Program-made: the position numbers and the translations under genes
DNA from: Edolisoma coerulescens
Taxonomy: Eukaryota > Chordata > Aves > Passeriformes > Campephagidae
Length of the DNA: 64,000 bases
Direction: 5' to 3'
Assembly (NCBI GenBank): GCA_013397115.1
Contig: VWZW01006249.1
Coordinates: forward strand, 62,001 to 126,000
The notes under the pieces: model-generated
Databases searched by the model: none
What the model saw: only the letters and a program-made list of their open reading frames with translations
What the model was told of the DNA's origin: nothing
Part shown: positions 15,501 to 26,700 of the stretch, piece by piece
Layout of the letters: each line of letters begins with the position of its first letter
How positions within the stretch are numbered: position 1 is the stretch's first letter

Positions 15501-18500
15501 TTTGTAAGGGATTTGAAATCTTAAATGCTTTGGTTTTGTTTGGTTTTTTTCACAGAAGACTTTTTCCATTAACTGTTACCTCATGAGGCACGAATCCTGG
15601 GAAAACCTTAGTTGCAATAAGGGAAAAAAAACCATTTTGACCACACGACAGAAATCTTTAAAGCTCTGTCAGATAGGCCTAGCCTTGGAACTGAACTCAG
15701 TGTTCAGTCTGGGGTTACTTTTGCCATACATAGTTTCTTCATAGGACAGATGTTCCCCTGTGCCTGAGTGTCCCACACTGGTTATGCTGCAATCTTACCT
15801 CTGCATTCCATCTCACAAAGCAATTCCCATTAGAGAAATCCTGCTTTAGTGTAAGCTAACTTACACCTTACTACTAAAGCTGACTGCTGAGATGATAACC
15901 TGGCAAGTTTAATACACACATTCAATATATGTACCTTCCAAAAGACTCAGTCCAATTTGTGTTCATGTATAGAAAACAAAGCCTCTGTGCTTTTCCTGGT
16001 GACTGTGCTCACATCAGAGATGTTCCCTAATGCTGTACTTGGATCCTGAATCTGAGGGACTCCTTAGAGTGCTCTGGGGCATCTGCAGCAAGAGCTGACT
16101 TCAATAGAAATTATGGGGCTCAGCATGCCTAAAAACTAGGCCTTGTATTTTTAAAAGCTATCAAACATTCTGTTGTTAAAATAACATCTCTTTTTAGTGT
16201 GGCAGTACAACAAAAAGAAACCCTCTATGAATTTCTGCTGGCTCTGCAAAAACAACAATTGCTGTCGGCATTTGTTTATGAAAACAGGCAAAAGATAACA
16301 AACCAGCATTCTCCCCCAGCTGACAGGGAGCTACACATCTTTTCCTCCAGCTAGTGAGGAAGTTCCTACCTCCCCTGAGCCAAAATAACTTTTCAGTGCA
16401 GTTTAATACACAAACAAGTCATGTGTATGCATACTGGGGGGTTTACACAGGGGCACAGAGCTTGACTTTTAATTCCTTTTCTTACACTGGCACACGTTTT
16501 CTCACAGAGAGCAGGCATTAGCAGGGACACCAAGGCCTGAACTGGCACTACAGACTCAATGAGCATTTCTTTTATCAAGCAACACAGTATACACAAAAAT
16601 ATGTGTGATTCTAGTTTAAGGCTAACATTGAATGCTAACATTGGCACATTGAAAATGTTAGAACGTGTTTGTACTTGATATGCAGTATTAATTTGCTTGG
16701 CCATAGCCCACTATAGTTACTGAATATTTCTGGATATTTCACTGAATGAAAATTAATAAAAATATGCAATTTGATAGTAAAGGCCAGATCTGTTGTGGTG
16801 CTGTCAACACAGCAAAGTAACTTTGAAAGCCCTCACCTGCATTCACCCTCGATATATGTACTTGAATATACAACATCGCAAATCCCATGAAATAACAGTA
16901 TAAAATGATTTTTCCAAATGAATTTTAGGCTGTGTAGCAGAACATAATCTTCCAAGTGAAGAGGAACTGGATGCAAATGATGACACACCTATGCAGATAA
17001 AATATTCATGGTGAGCACAAGAGTATTTGGCTCTTTCAGACTCTGGGGTTTTGGTTCTAAATACTCAGTTGGATTTCTTACTGACAACAGCAGGGACAGG
17101 AACAATAAATGCAGCTCAGCAATGAAGGATGGAATGAACAGGAATAGCATGGAGAGATCTGCACTTGCTCCTGATATAACTGCAGGGCCTGGCATCCAGG
17201 TGACAAGATTGTTTCTTTTTCCAAATCTGCCCTGTTAATTGAAAGCCTCTCTGTTGAAAATCAGTGATTTCTTAAAAGCACCTTGGTAGCTCTCTTTAAG
17301 TCAGGTGGGGTTGTCTTCCTTAGAGATCTAAGATGTAAAGTGACAGTCTTTTGGAATCCCAGTGATCAAATATAGTGGGAAATATTCCATTTAATTTTAT
17401 TTCTAGTTTGCAATAAGTAAAATGAAATTTGTGGAGGAGGAGTCACTGATCTGTTTCAACTCATGTTGCCTTTGTTTAAAACAGAACGAGGAAATGATCT
17501 CATTTAGGGAAAAACTGTATTCTTCCAGAGCAGACCAATGAACATCTAACAAAACTATCTGGTAGGAGGGTCTAAGAAGTAGATTTTGGTCCATGAGTGA
17601 CATGCAAAATTCTTTCCTTTTTTTCTACGTAACTTCACACAGGACAGTGTTTCAGGCAGGAAATGGCATAAGATTTCCATTTGCAGTGAAATGAAAGGTC
17701 ACTCTGTAGCTTTGGGAATAAGCTCTGAAAAGCCTTAGCATATGTTGCAGCAGCCCTCTAAGGGTAGCCTCCATTAGAAAGGTTGCCTCTGACACAGTAG
17801 AAGGCGTTTCCATCATCAGTGAAAGATATTTCTCCTTTACTTTGACATTGCCATGTTCTCAAATCCTCTGAACCTCTATACTGGAGGACCACAATCCTTT
17901 TTTCTTAATTTTCAATGTGGCAGACCATTGCATTGATAAACTAACTTCTCTTTTTTTCCCAAAAATACCAGCTACCGCTACAACAAAAAAATCATACAAT
18001 TGTCATAACAACCTGGTAGTATTACAGTGGCCACTTTGAAGAGTGGTCTGAAGAGTATTTGCCAAACCTTTTGATCCCTAGTAATCAGAACAGAAGTGCC
18101 CAAAATCCAGAGATTAAAGGATTAGGCCTCAAGAAAGACTTGTGGTATTTCAAGAAAATGTGACTGATGCTCACCACTTATTTTTTACAGTACTGATGAG
18201 ATTTAGCGTTTAAGGTCCTTTCCTGTTCAGACATAAAAGCTGCTGTAATCAGAGTATTACTAGGGAAAACTACTCTGGTTGGGGATTCAATATGTTTAAA
18301 TTGTTGAGCCAAGGTTATTGTTTGGATTAGGTTAGGAAGGATGACACTGAAATAAGTAAGCCCCAATAGTGCAGTGAAGCAGAGAAGAACAAAGAAAAAT
18401 GTTTATATTTTTAAACAGGAATCTGGATAGCACAAGTATGCTGGTTATAGCTATTTTTAAAAATTTAGACCAGCCTAGAAACTAGGTATTGTATATGTCT

Positions 18501-18564
18501 ACACAACTACTAGAAATAGAAAAAAAACCCATTTCCATGGCACTGAAATCTATATGAAAGCAAA

Positions 18565-18650
18565 ACTGAAGACACTGGAGATGGAAGAGACTTAATAGGT
18601 CAGCCTGCCCATCCCCCAGCTCTGTTGTCCCTCAAAATCTGTGTACCTGG
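18565..18650 (-). mobile_element. Possible ancient CR1-type LINE 3' remnant
   Basis: The words around 18574-18616 (GATGGAAGAGACTTAATAGG, then CAGCCTGCCCATCCCCC) resemble the reverse complement of the conserved 3' end of old amniote CR1 elements. The match is diverged and short, and no target-site duplication is visible. A RepeatMasker hit to a CR1 or L3 family would confirm it. Confidence 0.35.
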
Positions 18651-19257
18651 TTCCCCCACACCTGCCTGACTTCTGCCACACAAAATCTGGCACACACCAC
18701 TGACATCCAACAGGGTTATCCTACCAGGAAACAAAAGATACCAGGATATAGTGGTGCTAAACCAGCTTATGATGTCTGTCAGTAAGGGCTAAAGAACTTT
18801 CACAGACTTCATATATTCAAACAGCAGCTTTTTCACAGGACATCCATGGCTATGAATAATACTTGGTCTTCTTCATGTTTTAGGGAGCCATTTGAGATGC
18901 ATGAGAAAATATCAGCACAAAAATACGTTCCAATGTACAATCATGCCATTTCAAACACCATTGGATTATTATTACTGATTAGGGGGAAATATCCAGCAGC
19001 TGTCTGGGGAATTCCCTCGACGTCTGGATTATTGATTTAATAGCTACATATTGTCTAGATCCTACCATTCCACTAATGTTTGAAAATGCTGTACACAAGG
19101 TTTTGGATTTTTTCCTCTATGACTGCACAATAATAATGTATTTTAGTCTGATTTTAGGTGAATTCAAGATTAGCTATTATACACTCCACACAACAGAAAT
19201 ATGAAATAGCAATTTTATCTTTTAAAGTAAAAACTTTAAGATGAGTATTTAAAGCTA

Positions 19258-19303
19258 ACAAACCCCCACCCCAAACCAAACCAAACCAAACAAAAAAACC
19301 CCA
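19258..19303. repeat. CCAAA-type simple repeat
   Basis: Four tandem CCAAA units (ACCAAACCAAACCAAAC) are flanked by C-rich and A-rich runs. Confidence 0.75.
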
Positions 19304-19559
19304 TCCAGGTTTCCACAAATCTGCTAAGTATTAAATTCCACTTACAATTCATTCCAAAATTCTGCTCTTCCTTCTCTCCCCTCCAGGAAATTGGAACTAG
19401 AAAAATGAAGGAGAAATTTAAGGTAGGGAAACTATTCAAGGGTGAAGTGGCTGTAATGGTTACAGTTGCTTAGGTTACAGTGATATGCTTTGGATTTGAG
19501 TTTGACATCCTCTGTGGCACATTCAGAATAAATAAGTCAACAAACAACTGCCTGCTAGC

Positions 19560-19940
19560 TTGACATTATTTGCCACCATGTGCGAGCGCTGCAGTCAGGC
19601 TGCCTCTGGTTTCCTTCCTTGCGGCCGGGCTGAGGCTGCACAGGCCGTGGGGTTTGTGCAGTGTGAGGCTCCCTGTGCATGCCCTGCTTGCAGGAGGATG
19701 GTGTGAGAGGATGGTGTGAGGAGCAGCTCACGTCACACCGCCCAGAGATGCGGCAGCGATGCAGCGGAGCAGCCCCGTGGCAGCGCAGCCCTGCGAGGGG
19801 GCAGCGCTCTGCTCTGGAGCCCCGTGCCGGGAAACAGGGCTGGGGGAAGCACCAGGGCTCGGGCCTGAGAGAGGAAATGCTGGGTGGGAAACAGTCCCGC
19901 CGAGGCTGCCTGACCCGGAGCACGGTAATCTAAGCTGTAA
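19560..19940. other. Isolated GC-rich, CpG-containing patch
   Basis: About 380 bases of clearly higher GC and CpG content sit between AT-rich flanks. The patch includes a GCGGCCGGGC block, a half CRE (CACGTCA) at about 19728-19734 and a 13-base tandem AGGATGGTGTGAG at about 19694-19719. Open frames exist on both strands, as expected from GC-rich DNA that lacks stop codons. It may be a small CpG island, such as an alternative or distal promoter, or a decayed GC-rich repeat. It lies about 3.8 kb upstream of the TEX9 start codon. Confidence 0.5.
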
Positions 19941-22279
19941 AAACGGTCCTGGGCAAACAAACTTGCTGACAAGGAAGCATGGAACATTTTGAGTCATATT
20001 GCCTTGGTGAAGCATCCCTCTTTCCTAGGATGGAGTGCAGCAGGAAGCAGCAAGTCCTATGAAAGACTTTTTCTTCTAGAGGTGGAATCAACAGATGTGT
20101 AAATGAGAGAGGCCTGTAGCAACAGAAGGTTAATCAAATTTAGCTCTACCACATACCAAAGACAATATATAGCCCTTAATATGATTCTTGGTCTAAAAAT
20201 AGTAAGCATTTGGGGCATCTATATGTGCTATTTATTTGTTTACAGTGGGCCTTAAAGTAAAAAACCCCACAAAAACAAAAAGCTTAAGCCAGGGTATCAG
20301 CTGTTATCTCTTTGGCCTGATACATTTGCAATGATTTTTATGGAAGAAAACACTGTGCCAAACCACCCCTGTTCCTCTGTTTCTGACAAGTAATGTGACA
20401 TACAGTGAAATCCTGTCCCTTCTCATTGATAGTTTTCTAGGTCCCTACTAAGAATCACAACTTTTATGAAAAGATAGAAAATTCTGTGTACTGAATCTTT
20501 AAGCCAGTAAGAAGATATTATGAACAAAAATTGTGTCTAAAAGCATGAAGATATTAGGCTCATACAAAAACTTCATGCCTTTATATTTTTGTTGAAGGAG
20601 GAAAGAGAGATCACAGAAATTGTGCCTGTAGAAGGAAGAGGGCCAAGGGTAACAACTAAATAATGCGTGTGCTTTGATTTAATCAAAAGTAAACACTGTA
20701 TATCGATCCTCAGCAGTCTTCTGCAGTAAACTATTCTAACATCCCAGGAGCTACACACACCCTTCTGTCCCAAACCACTCCTAGCAGCTCTACTGATGGA
20801 GCTCTTCTCTTCTCTATCCTATCTCCTCCTTTGCCGGAAGAAAAACAAAGGCAACACAGTGAACAACTTCATTGTGAATCTAACGTTTCTGTTGGAGTAA
20901 TTTAATTCTGGGATCTTATAATCCTCAGAAAACAAAAACTGAAACACTTGAAAAATACAGAATGATGATGTACTACTCTATGATGAACTACTCTAATCAC
21001 TACTCTAATCACAGAGGTCCCTAGAAAGAGGTCCCAAGAACAGCTCACTATGATCACGAATATCACTCTGGTTAAAACCTGTCTCTAACCTCCTGTACAC
21101 TTCACATCAAAATGACAAAAACATTTTCATTTTACAGTCACTATGTTTGAGTCAACCCTTAAAAAATGATTACATGGAAAATGGGAATTTTCTAACAAAT
21201 ACTGATGGCTAAATCTCATACCATATACCAATGCTATGCTTTCAAATGCTTTTTTTCCCTCCAAATAAATACTGAGATAAATTCTCCTATCTCCTTATGT
21301 ATCTCGCTATTGGTTGGGGTCTCTAATATAAGCCTATTCTCTACCCAGTTACCAACTGTGTATTAGAGAATTAACCACAACTGTTAAGGTCACATCAGGT
21401 CAACTTTAAAGTGATAAAACCTTAACGGAGCAAAGGATCAAGAATGTAACAAAATCTCTTATTTTTTCTAATTTTGTTTTCTACATCTCTGGAGAAATAC
21501 TTCACAGTTCACTAAGATTTTTTTATCCAAATGTACTGATCTTATAATATTATTCCAAATACAGGTAGTTGAATTCTAAATCAAATTGATATAATATTTC
21601 CAAAAATAAATCATATTAAATAACTGACACTGTGTTTCTTAGAAATATTGTGCAAATCTGCAATCCTAATATGTACATATGTTATTAATCCCAGGGAGTT
21701 TTAAACAAAAAGAATCTTGTGTTGCTATGTTTGTTAACATATTTAATAATTTATGATACAATAAATTACCCCTCTTTTCTTTATTAAGTCTCAGCTAAAA
21801 GCTGGCTAGAAAACCAGTTGCTCTAATCTCTCTAATCTCAACCAGTGATTTTGTTTACTCAGTATCTAACTAGTAGAGATCTTCTAGCTAATACTTTTGG
21901 CATTTTAAGGTGTTATGCTCTTATAGCTATTTTGTGAAGATATTAATAAGACAATATTTTAGTTCTGCACAAAGAAATAGTACTTTTGGGGAAAAAAAGT
22001 TCCTGTTTGGAAAGAGCATATTTCTCCTCTTAGCTTTCATCCTGCCAACCTTTGTTTCCTTCTTTAGTTCCCCTGTTTCTCTTAAAATCCCCCAGGATGT
22101 CACTAGAGAGGTTTCTAAAATGTGGCTTTGGTTATGATGTGTTAATGTCTCATAGAATCTACAACTTATTTCTTAACAAAATCTATCTTTTCCTCGTGGA
22201 GGTTAGATTTCTACTATTGACCTCATCCTCTTTGTTTTTCCAAACCAAAAGCACAAATGATGGAGTTAAATTCTGGTGG

Positions 22280-22325
22280 GTTGTTGTTTTTTTGTTTGGT
22301 TGGTTTTTTTTTTTGGTTTTTTTTT
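22280..22325. repeat. T-rich/TTGG simple repeat
   Basis: Long T runs are separated by GG doublets (GTTTGGTTGG, then T11 GG T9). This is low-complexity DNA. Confidence 0.8.
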
Positions 22326-22894
22326 GAAATGCCACCAATAATCTCTTGCTATTCTTATTAGTAAAAACACAAAAATTATGGAAATGGACTGACTTCTTGA
22401 TAGATCCTTTTTTCCAAAATCCCCGTAACATTTTTCATAGGCTGTTTTCCCCCCGTGTGTCAATACTTTTGATTCAATATTAGTGTTAAACACTTTCATT
22501 TTCTATATTGATATTTCTATTTTTTGCCTTCCACTGATCACATTTTCCTTTCATTTCACCTTATCTATCCCATAACATTGCCTGCTTCAATGCTCAAAAT
22601 CTTCAAGTATTTCTTCTGTCTCACAAGTAGAACTTCTGCAGAAATCCTTCAGCACAAACCTTTTACTCCCAGCCAGCTAAGCCCTTCTGATTTCCCTTGT
22701 GCAAATCTCTTCATTAAAATCATATACACCCCATGTAACTCAGTATAGAACGATGTTACTCTTGCTCTAGAGATACCTGGTGCAGGACAGTTGGGCTGTG
22801 GTCACATGGAGGAGCACAATCCGCGAGGAAGTTGGGAAAGGAGATGGGAGTGAACGAGCAGGTGAGTGGGCAAGCAGTCCGCCCCCTCCTTGCT

Positions 22895-23162
22895 GGTGCT
22901 GAGCAATGGGACACGAGGCAACGGGCGGAAACTGAGGCACAGAAAGCTCCAGCTGAACTGAGGGAGAACTTTGCTGTGCAGTGAGCGAGCAGTGGAACAG
23001 GCTGCCCAGAGAGGGCGTGGAGTCTCCCTCACTGGAGATATTCCAGAACCATCTGGACTCAATCCTGAGCCATGTGCTCAGGGATAACCCTGACTGAGCT
23101 GGGAGGGCGGACCAGATGACCCCACTGTGGTCCCTTCCAACCTGAGCCGTTCTGTGTCTCTC
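22895..23162 (+). mobile_element. CR1 LINE 3'-end fragment
   Basis: Several signature words of the avian CR1 3' untranslated end occur in the right order and spacing: CTGAGGCACAGAAAGCTCC (near 22932), GTGGAACAGGCTGCCCAGAG (22992), GGAGATATTCCAGAACC (23034), ACCAGATGACC (23111), GGTCCCTTCCAACCTG (23129) and TTCTGTGTCTC at the end. This is a 5'-truncated copy with no reverse transcriptase reading frame left, in the same orientation as TEX9 and ending about 560 bases before its start codon. CR1 elements are the dominant LINEs of birds and other sauropsids, and this copy is part of the basis for the host assignment. Confidence 0.9.
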
Positions 23163-23617
23163 AGACTTTGTGACAGACGAGAGTGGGAACAGGCTCATGG
23201 GTGACTGGAAGGAGAAAGGCAGCAAAATCAAACTGTGGGGGGGTGAAGGACAAAAATAATGGAGGGATTCACACCAGTGGTGGAGGACGAGGCTAAAACC
23301 AGGCGACGATCACAGAAATGTGGGTACAGGAAATGCAGAGGGACGACAGCACCGAAGAGCTGTACAGAGGGTGGCACAGCTGCCGTCACGCCGCAAACAG
23401 GAGTTTAATGCACCGAAATGAGGGGACGCTGTCAGGACAACGCGTAGCAAGGCCAGAAGGGCTGTAATAAATATTGATTACACTAACAATTGTAATGGCC
23501 CCTCAGCCCTTTTCACCTGCCCCTCACCTGAACCCCTGGCAGCCCAGCGCCATGCCGGGTGCCAGCTGGTCCCTGCGCACGGTCCTGTCCCCGCGGCTGT
23601 CGCTGGGGCCCTGACAC

Positions 23618-23667
23618 GGAGGGAAGGGAGGAGAGAGGGAAGGAAGGAGGGAAGGAGCGGGGGGCGG
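23618..23667. repeat. Purine-rich GGGA/GGAA tract in TEX9 promoter
   Basis: An uninterrupted G/A tract on the + strand (GGGAAGGGAGGAGAGAGGGA, then AGGAAGGAGGGAAGGAG) lies 60-110 bases upstream of the TEX9 start codon. Such tracts can bind ETS or SP-type factors or form non-B DNA, but that role is inference. Confidence 0.65.
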
Positions 23668-23677
23668 GCGGCCGCCG

Positions 23678-23691
23678 GTTGCCCGGGCGAA
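23678..23691. promoter_or_regulatory. Imperfect X-box (RFX site) in TEX9 promoter
   Basis: GTTGCCCGGGCGAA has a perfect left X-box half (GTTGCC), a two-base spacer and a right half that matches the RGYAAC consensus at 4 of 6 bases. It lies 33 bases upstream of the TEX9 start codon. RFX factors drive ciliary and testis genes through X-boxes close to the start site. Because the right half is imperfect, the assignment is tentative. Confidence 0.35.
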
Positions 23692-23723
23692 GGCGACGCC
23701 ACAGCGGCCTTGGCGCGGACAAA

Positions 23724-23768
23724 ATGTCGGCGCTCGGCGCGGCCCGGCGGGGCGGGGACCTGCCCGGG
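23724..23768 (+). CDS. TEX9: TEX9 coding exon 1 (residues 1-15)
   Basis: Starts with ATG in AAAATGT context and ends in phase 0 at GGG|GTAAGG. The residues (MSALGAARRGGDLPG) are GC-driven and poorly conserved relative to mammals. Confidence 0.85.
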
Positions 23769-26700
23769 GTAAGGCGGCGGCTCGGGCTGGGTTCGGACTC
23801 GGGGCAGCGGGGCCGTGCCGAGCCCGCCCCGCTCACTATCGCATCCTCCCCGCAGGTGCGGAGAGCGGCCGGCAGCCCCCCGGCGTTGGCGGGGCCCGTT
23901 GCGCTCAGCGGAGCATGGCTGGCCAAGGAGGAGCAGTACAAGTAAGGAGGCCCTGCCCCGCTGGGACCAGCGCACAGTCGGTCCCCCCCGGACCCGGGTG
24001 CCGCGGCTCGGTTCCCGCAGAGGGCGGATGGCGCTGCCCGGGGCCGCGGCACAGCACCCAGCGCCGCTAGACACCGCCGCCTCAGGCAGGCTCTAGGCCT
24101 GGACATGAGGTTCTTCTGCACTTCGAACACTGACTTGAGTTCTAAATGATGACTGTATAAAAGCTTAAGCCTGTTAAAAACAGCTAAAAGCTGTAAAGGT
24201 TTTAAATGGAAGCCCTGGCCCTGTTACCTGTTAGCCTCAGCCCCTGTGAATGGTGAGGGCGCACAGCTACGTCTCAAACTCTGGCAGTCCCAGCTCCAGG
24301 GGCTGTGTGTGAACATGCAGGAACACCACACTACTGTAACCTGTACGTCCGTGTGGCAACACATCTTTAATTACATGATAAGCAATGTAGTCGTACATGA
24401 GTCCTTCCCCAACCCCTGCTGCTGGGTATACTGAAGGGAAGGATTGTGTTAAACACGGAAAACCTTTAGGAAATAAAGACATACAATGTGCATTAAGAAA
24501 TGGCATGTCCAAAACCAAAGACATCCTTCACCTCTCACAATTATAGTCTAAACCTTGCTGTTTAATGGATATACGTGTTTTATTACTATTGATTTGGCTG
24601 AAACACAGGAAATTGTTGAAACATAACTTTGTTAATACCCTGAAGTGTATTTCAGCATTCCTTTGTAGGAATCATTAAAATTTCACTTAGTTCAGGCAAA
24701 AATACTGTCATGCTCACATTTATTCCTTTTAAATCTTTCAAAACCTCAGTGACAAACATTCTTACTCTTTCAGGCGACTGAATGCAGAATTAGAAGCCAA
24801 AACAGAAAAACTGGTGCGTCAGGCTGAAGAACTAATGGTGAGTAGGTTACGCAGACTGTTACGTAATTTAGTCTGGATTCACATGCACACAGGGCTGAGC
24901 TTCAAAAGAAATTTAGACCACGACTACTGAAAGCATGTTGCTTTCAAATGCAAGGTAAGCTTTAATTTATTTCTTCTCAAAATTGTAAACTTGTATTAAA
25001 AGCACATTCAAAAATAGTTTCTATAGAATTTCATCAGGTAGGCATTCACACAGCTGCCTACAGCATTTGTGCAGATACATACACAAAACCACATAAAAAA
25101 CTTGTTTAGTTGTTTAAGAAAAGTATCTGTAGGTGGTTTTATGCCTTAAATACTAAAAATTAGTATTTGAAAATCAGATACTGTTACAGTAACCTCCTAG
25201 TGAAATAGGATCTACATTGTTCAAGCTGAAAGAGATACAAAGAAAAAGCAACATAAATAGAAAATATGAACTTAGTAAGAAGGAAACTTTCTCAAAACAG
25301 AAAAAGTTCCTATTTATTATCAGTATTATAGTTTAACATTGGTGTGGCTGTGTACCAGATAGAGTCAAGACTATATGAAAGTTGGACAAATGAATAAAAA
25401 GGGAACAGGGCAGGTATGGTTTATACCCAAAGCAGTTTGGAGAAGGTGTTCTGCATATTAGAAATATTCATTATAAGTACACTCATTCAAATAAACAAGG
25501 CTTAAAAAGCAAATTACTAAGTATTCTGGAAAGCTGTATGCACTTTTCCTACTGTTGAAACTTCAGTTTTATGGCCTGTGAAAACATATTCTTCTCTTGA
25601 GCAGTGACAAGCTGAGGCTAAATGCTTGGCATTTGAACAGGAGCAGATGAAACGGCCAAAATAGCATCTAGTCTCTTTCCTTTAGAAAACAGCAACAACA
25701 AAACCACAGTTTTTTTCTTCTCTAAATATAGCAGAAGATGAAATATTCTTAGGACACTTAATATACCACATGGCACTGCCAGATTGCACAGATATACATT
25801 TACCAACAAAATAGCAATGGCATTTTCATTTTTAGATATCTTTTCCTGTGTTTCAAAAGTTCTTTTCCACAGTCGACTATAGTTTCCATTCTTTTCCATA
25901 GCAGACTGTAGTTACTGATTTGTGATTTACAAATAGGTAATTCATCTTTAATGGATTATATTCCCCCAAAATCAACTAGGTTTTTTTTTCTTTTCTTAAT
26001 GAAGAAAGGCCAACAGAAGATACTATCTCAGCCAGTTTCAGTACAGAGTAAGTCGCCTGAAGATGACAGACAGAGGTATGTGCTTTACAACTGCTATGTA
26101 TGATTGGTGGGGAACCTCACACTGATCCTGCACACCTTAACTTGTATCCTAACTGTACTCCTGTTTTATCTGTCTGTGCTGCATATTGCATTGGTGGAGT
26201 CTTAAAATTTTTCCTATTATTTAAAAAATAGTGATCCTAAGCAAGTGTTGTTCCTTGTTATTTCAAGGAAGGCTTATTTTTGCTGGAATGTTCTAAGATA
26301 CTAAGTAGTGCTGACCTTTTGGGAAGAGCAAGGTAAGGTCACAGGTTTCATTGCAGTACCAAACAGTAGGCACTTGGCAGTGGATGGTTTTTAACAGTTC
26401 AGCTGACAAAGTGAAGGAATAGATACTGGTTCACATTTAACTTGGCCAAAGTGTTCCTGGGCCAGGAAATGCCTGATGAAAACAAACACAAAAGCCTAAG
26501 ACAGGCAAACATTGAGCTGCCACCCTCTGGAGTGTGGATACCATTACAGTGCTGGGGCCCGCATGCCTTTGGCCTGGACGATCACAACCTGAGTGTTCAA
26601 ACCCCTCAGCTCAGGAGTGGGGACATGGCTGCATTCCCTTAGTCATTCAGGGGCATTATAATTTCCTTAGTTGCTCAAGGGTTTGTATATTGGTAGTGTG

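Larger units (their letters stand above)
1..18560. other. Long intergenic stretch, no gene supported
   Basis: No open frame in this stretch joins into a recognisable protein. The longer frames (for example 2902-3368, 4859-5173 and 16393-16704) are isolated, lack paired splice sites and have no family motifs I know. Base composition is AT-rich with ordinary simple-sequence runs. In mammals the gene on this side of TEX9 is RFX7, transcribed away from TEX9, so this could be intergenic DNA or a large 5' intron of that gene. No RFX7 exon was recognised, so this remains an inference. Confidence 0.6.
18730..22890. other. Intergenic stretch upstream of TEX9, no gene supported
   Basis: This stretch is AT-rich apart from the GC-rich patch at 19560-19940 described separately. 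It contains simple repeats at 19258-19303 and 22280-22325 and a short 12-base tandem CTACTCTAATCA near 20987-21011. No exon with paired splice sites was recognised. Confidence 0.55.
23480..24090. promoter_or_regulatory. TEX9 CpG-island promoter
   Basis: An abrupt rise in GC and CpG content covers the first two TEX9 coding exons and roughly 240 bases upstream. No TATA box is seen, which fits a CpG-island promoter with dispersed start sites. An AGGGA/GGAA purine tract (23618-23667) precedes a GC box-like GGGGCGGGCG. The transcription start is not determinable from sequence. Long frames on the - strand here are composition artefacts. Confidence 0.75.

Noticed and set aside
23478..24130. Two - strand frames of about 200 codons over the TEX9 CpG island
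   Set aside because: GC-rich DNA lacks stop codons by composition. The frames lie opposite the well-supported TEX9 exons 1 and 2 and resemble no protein.
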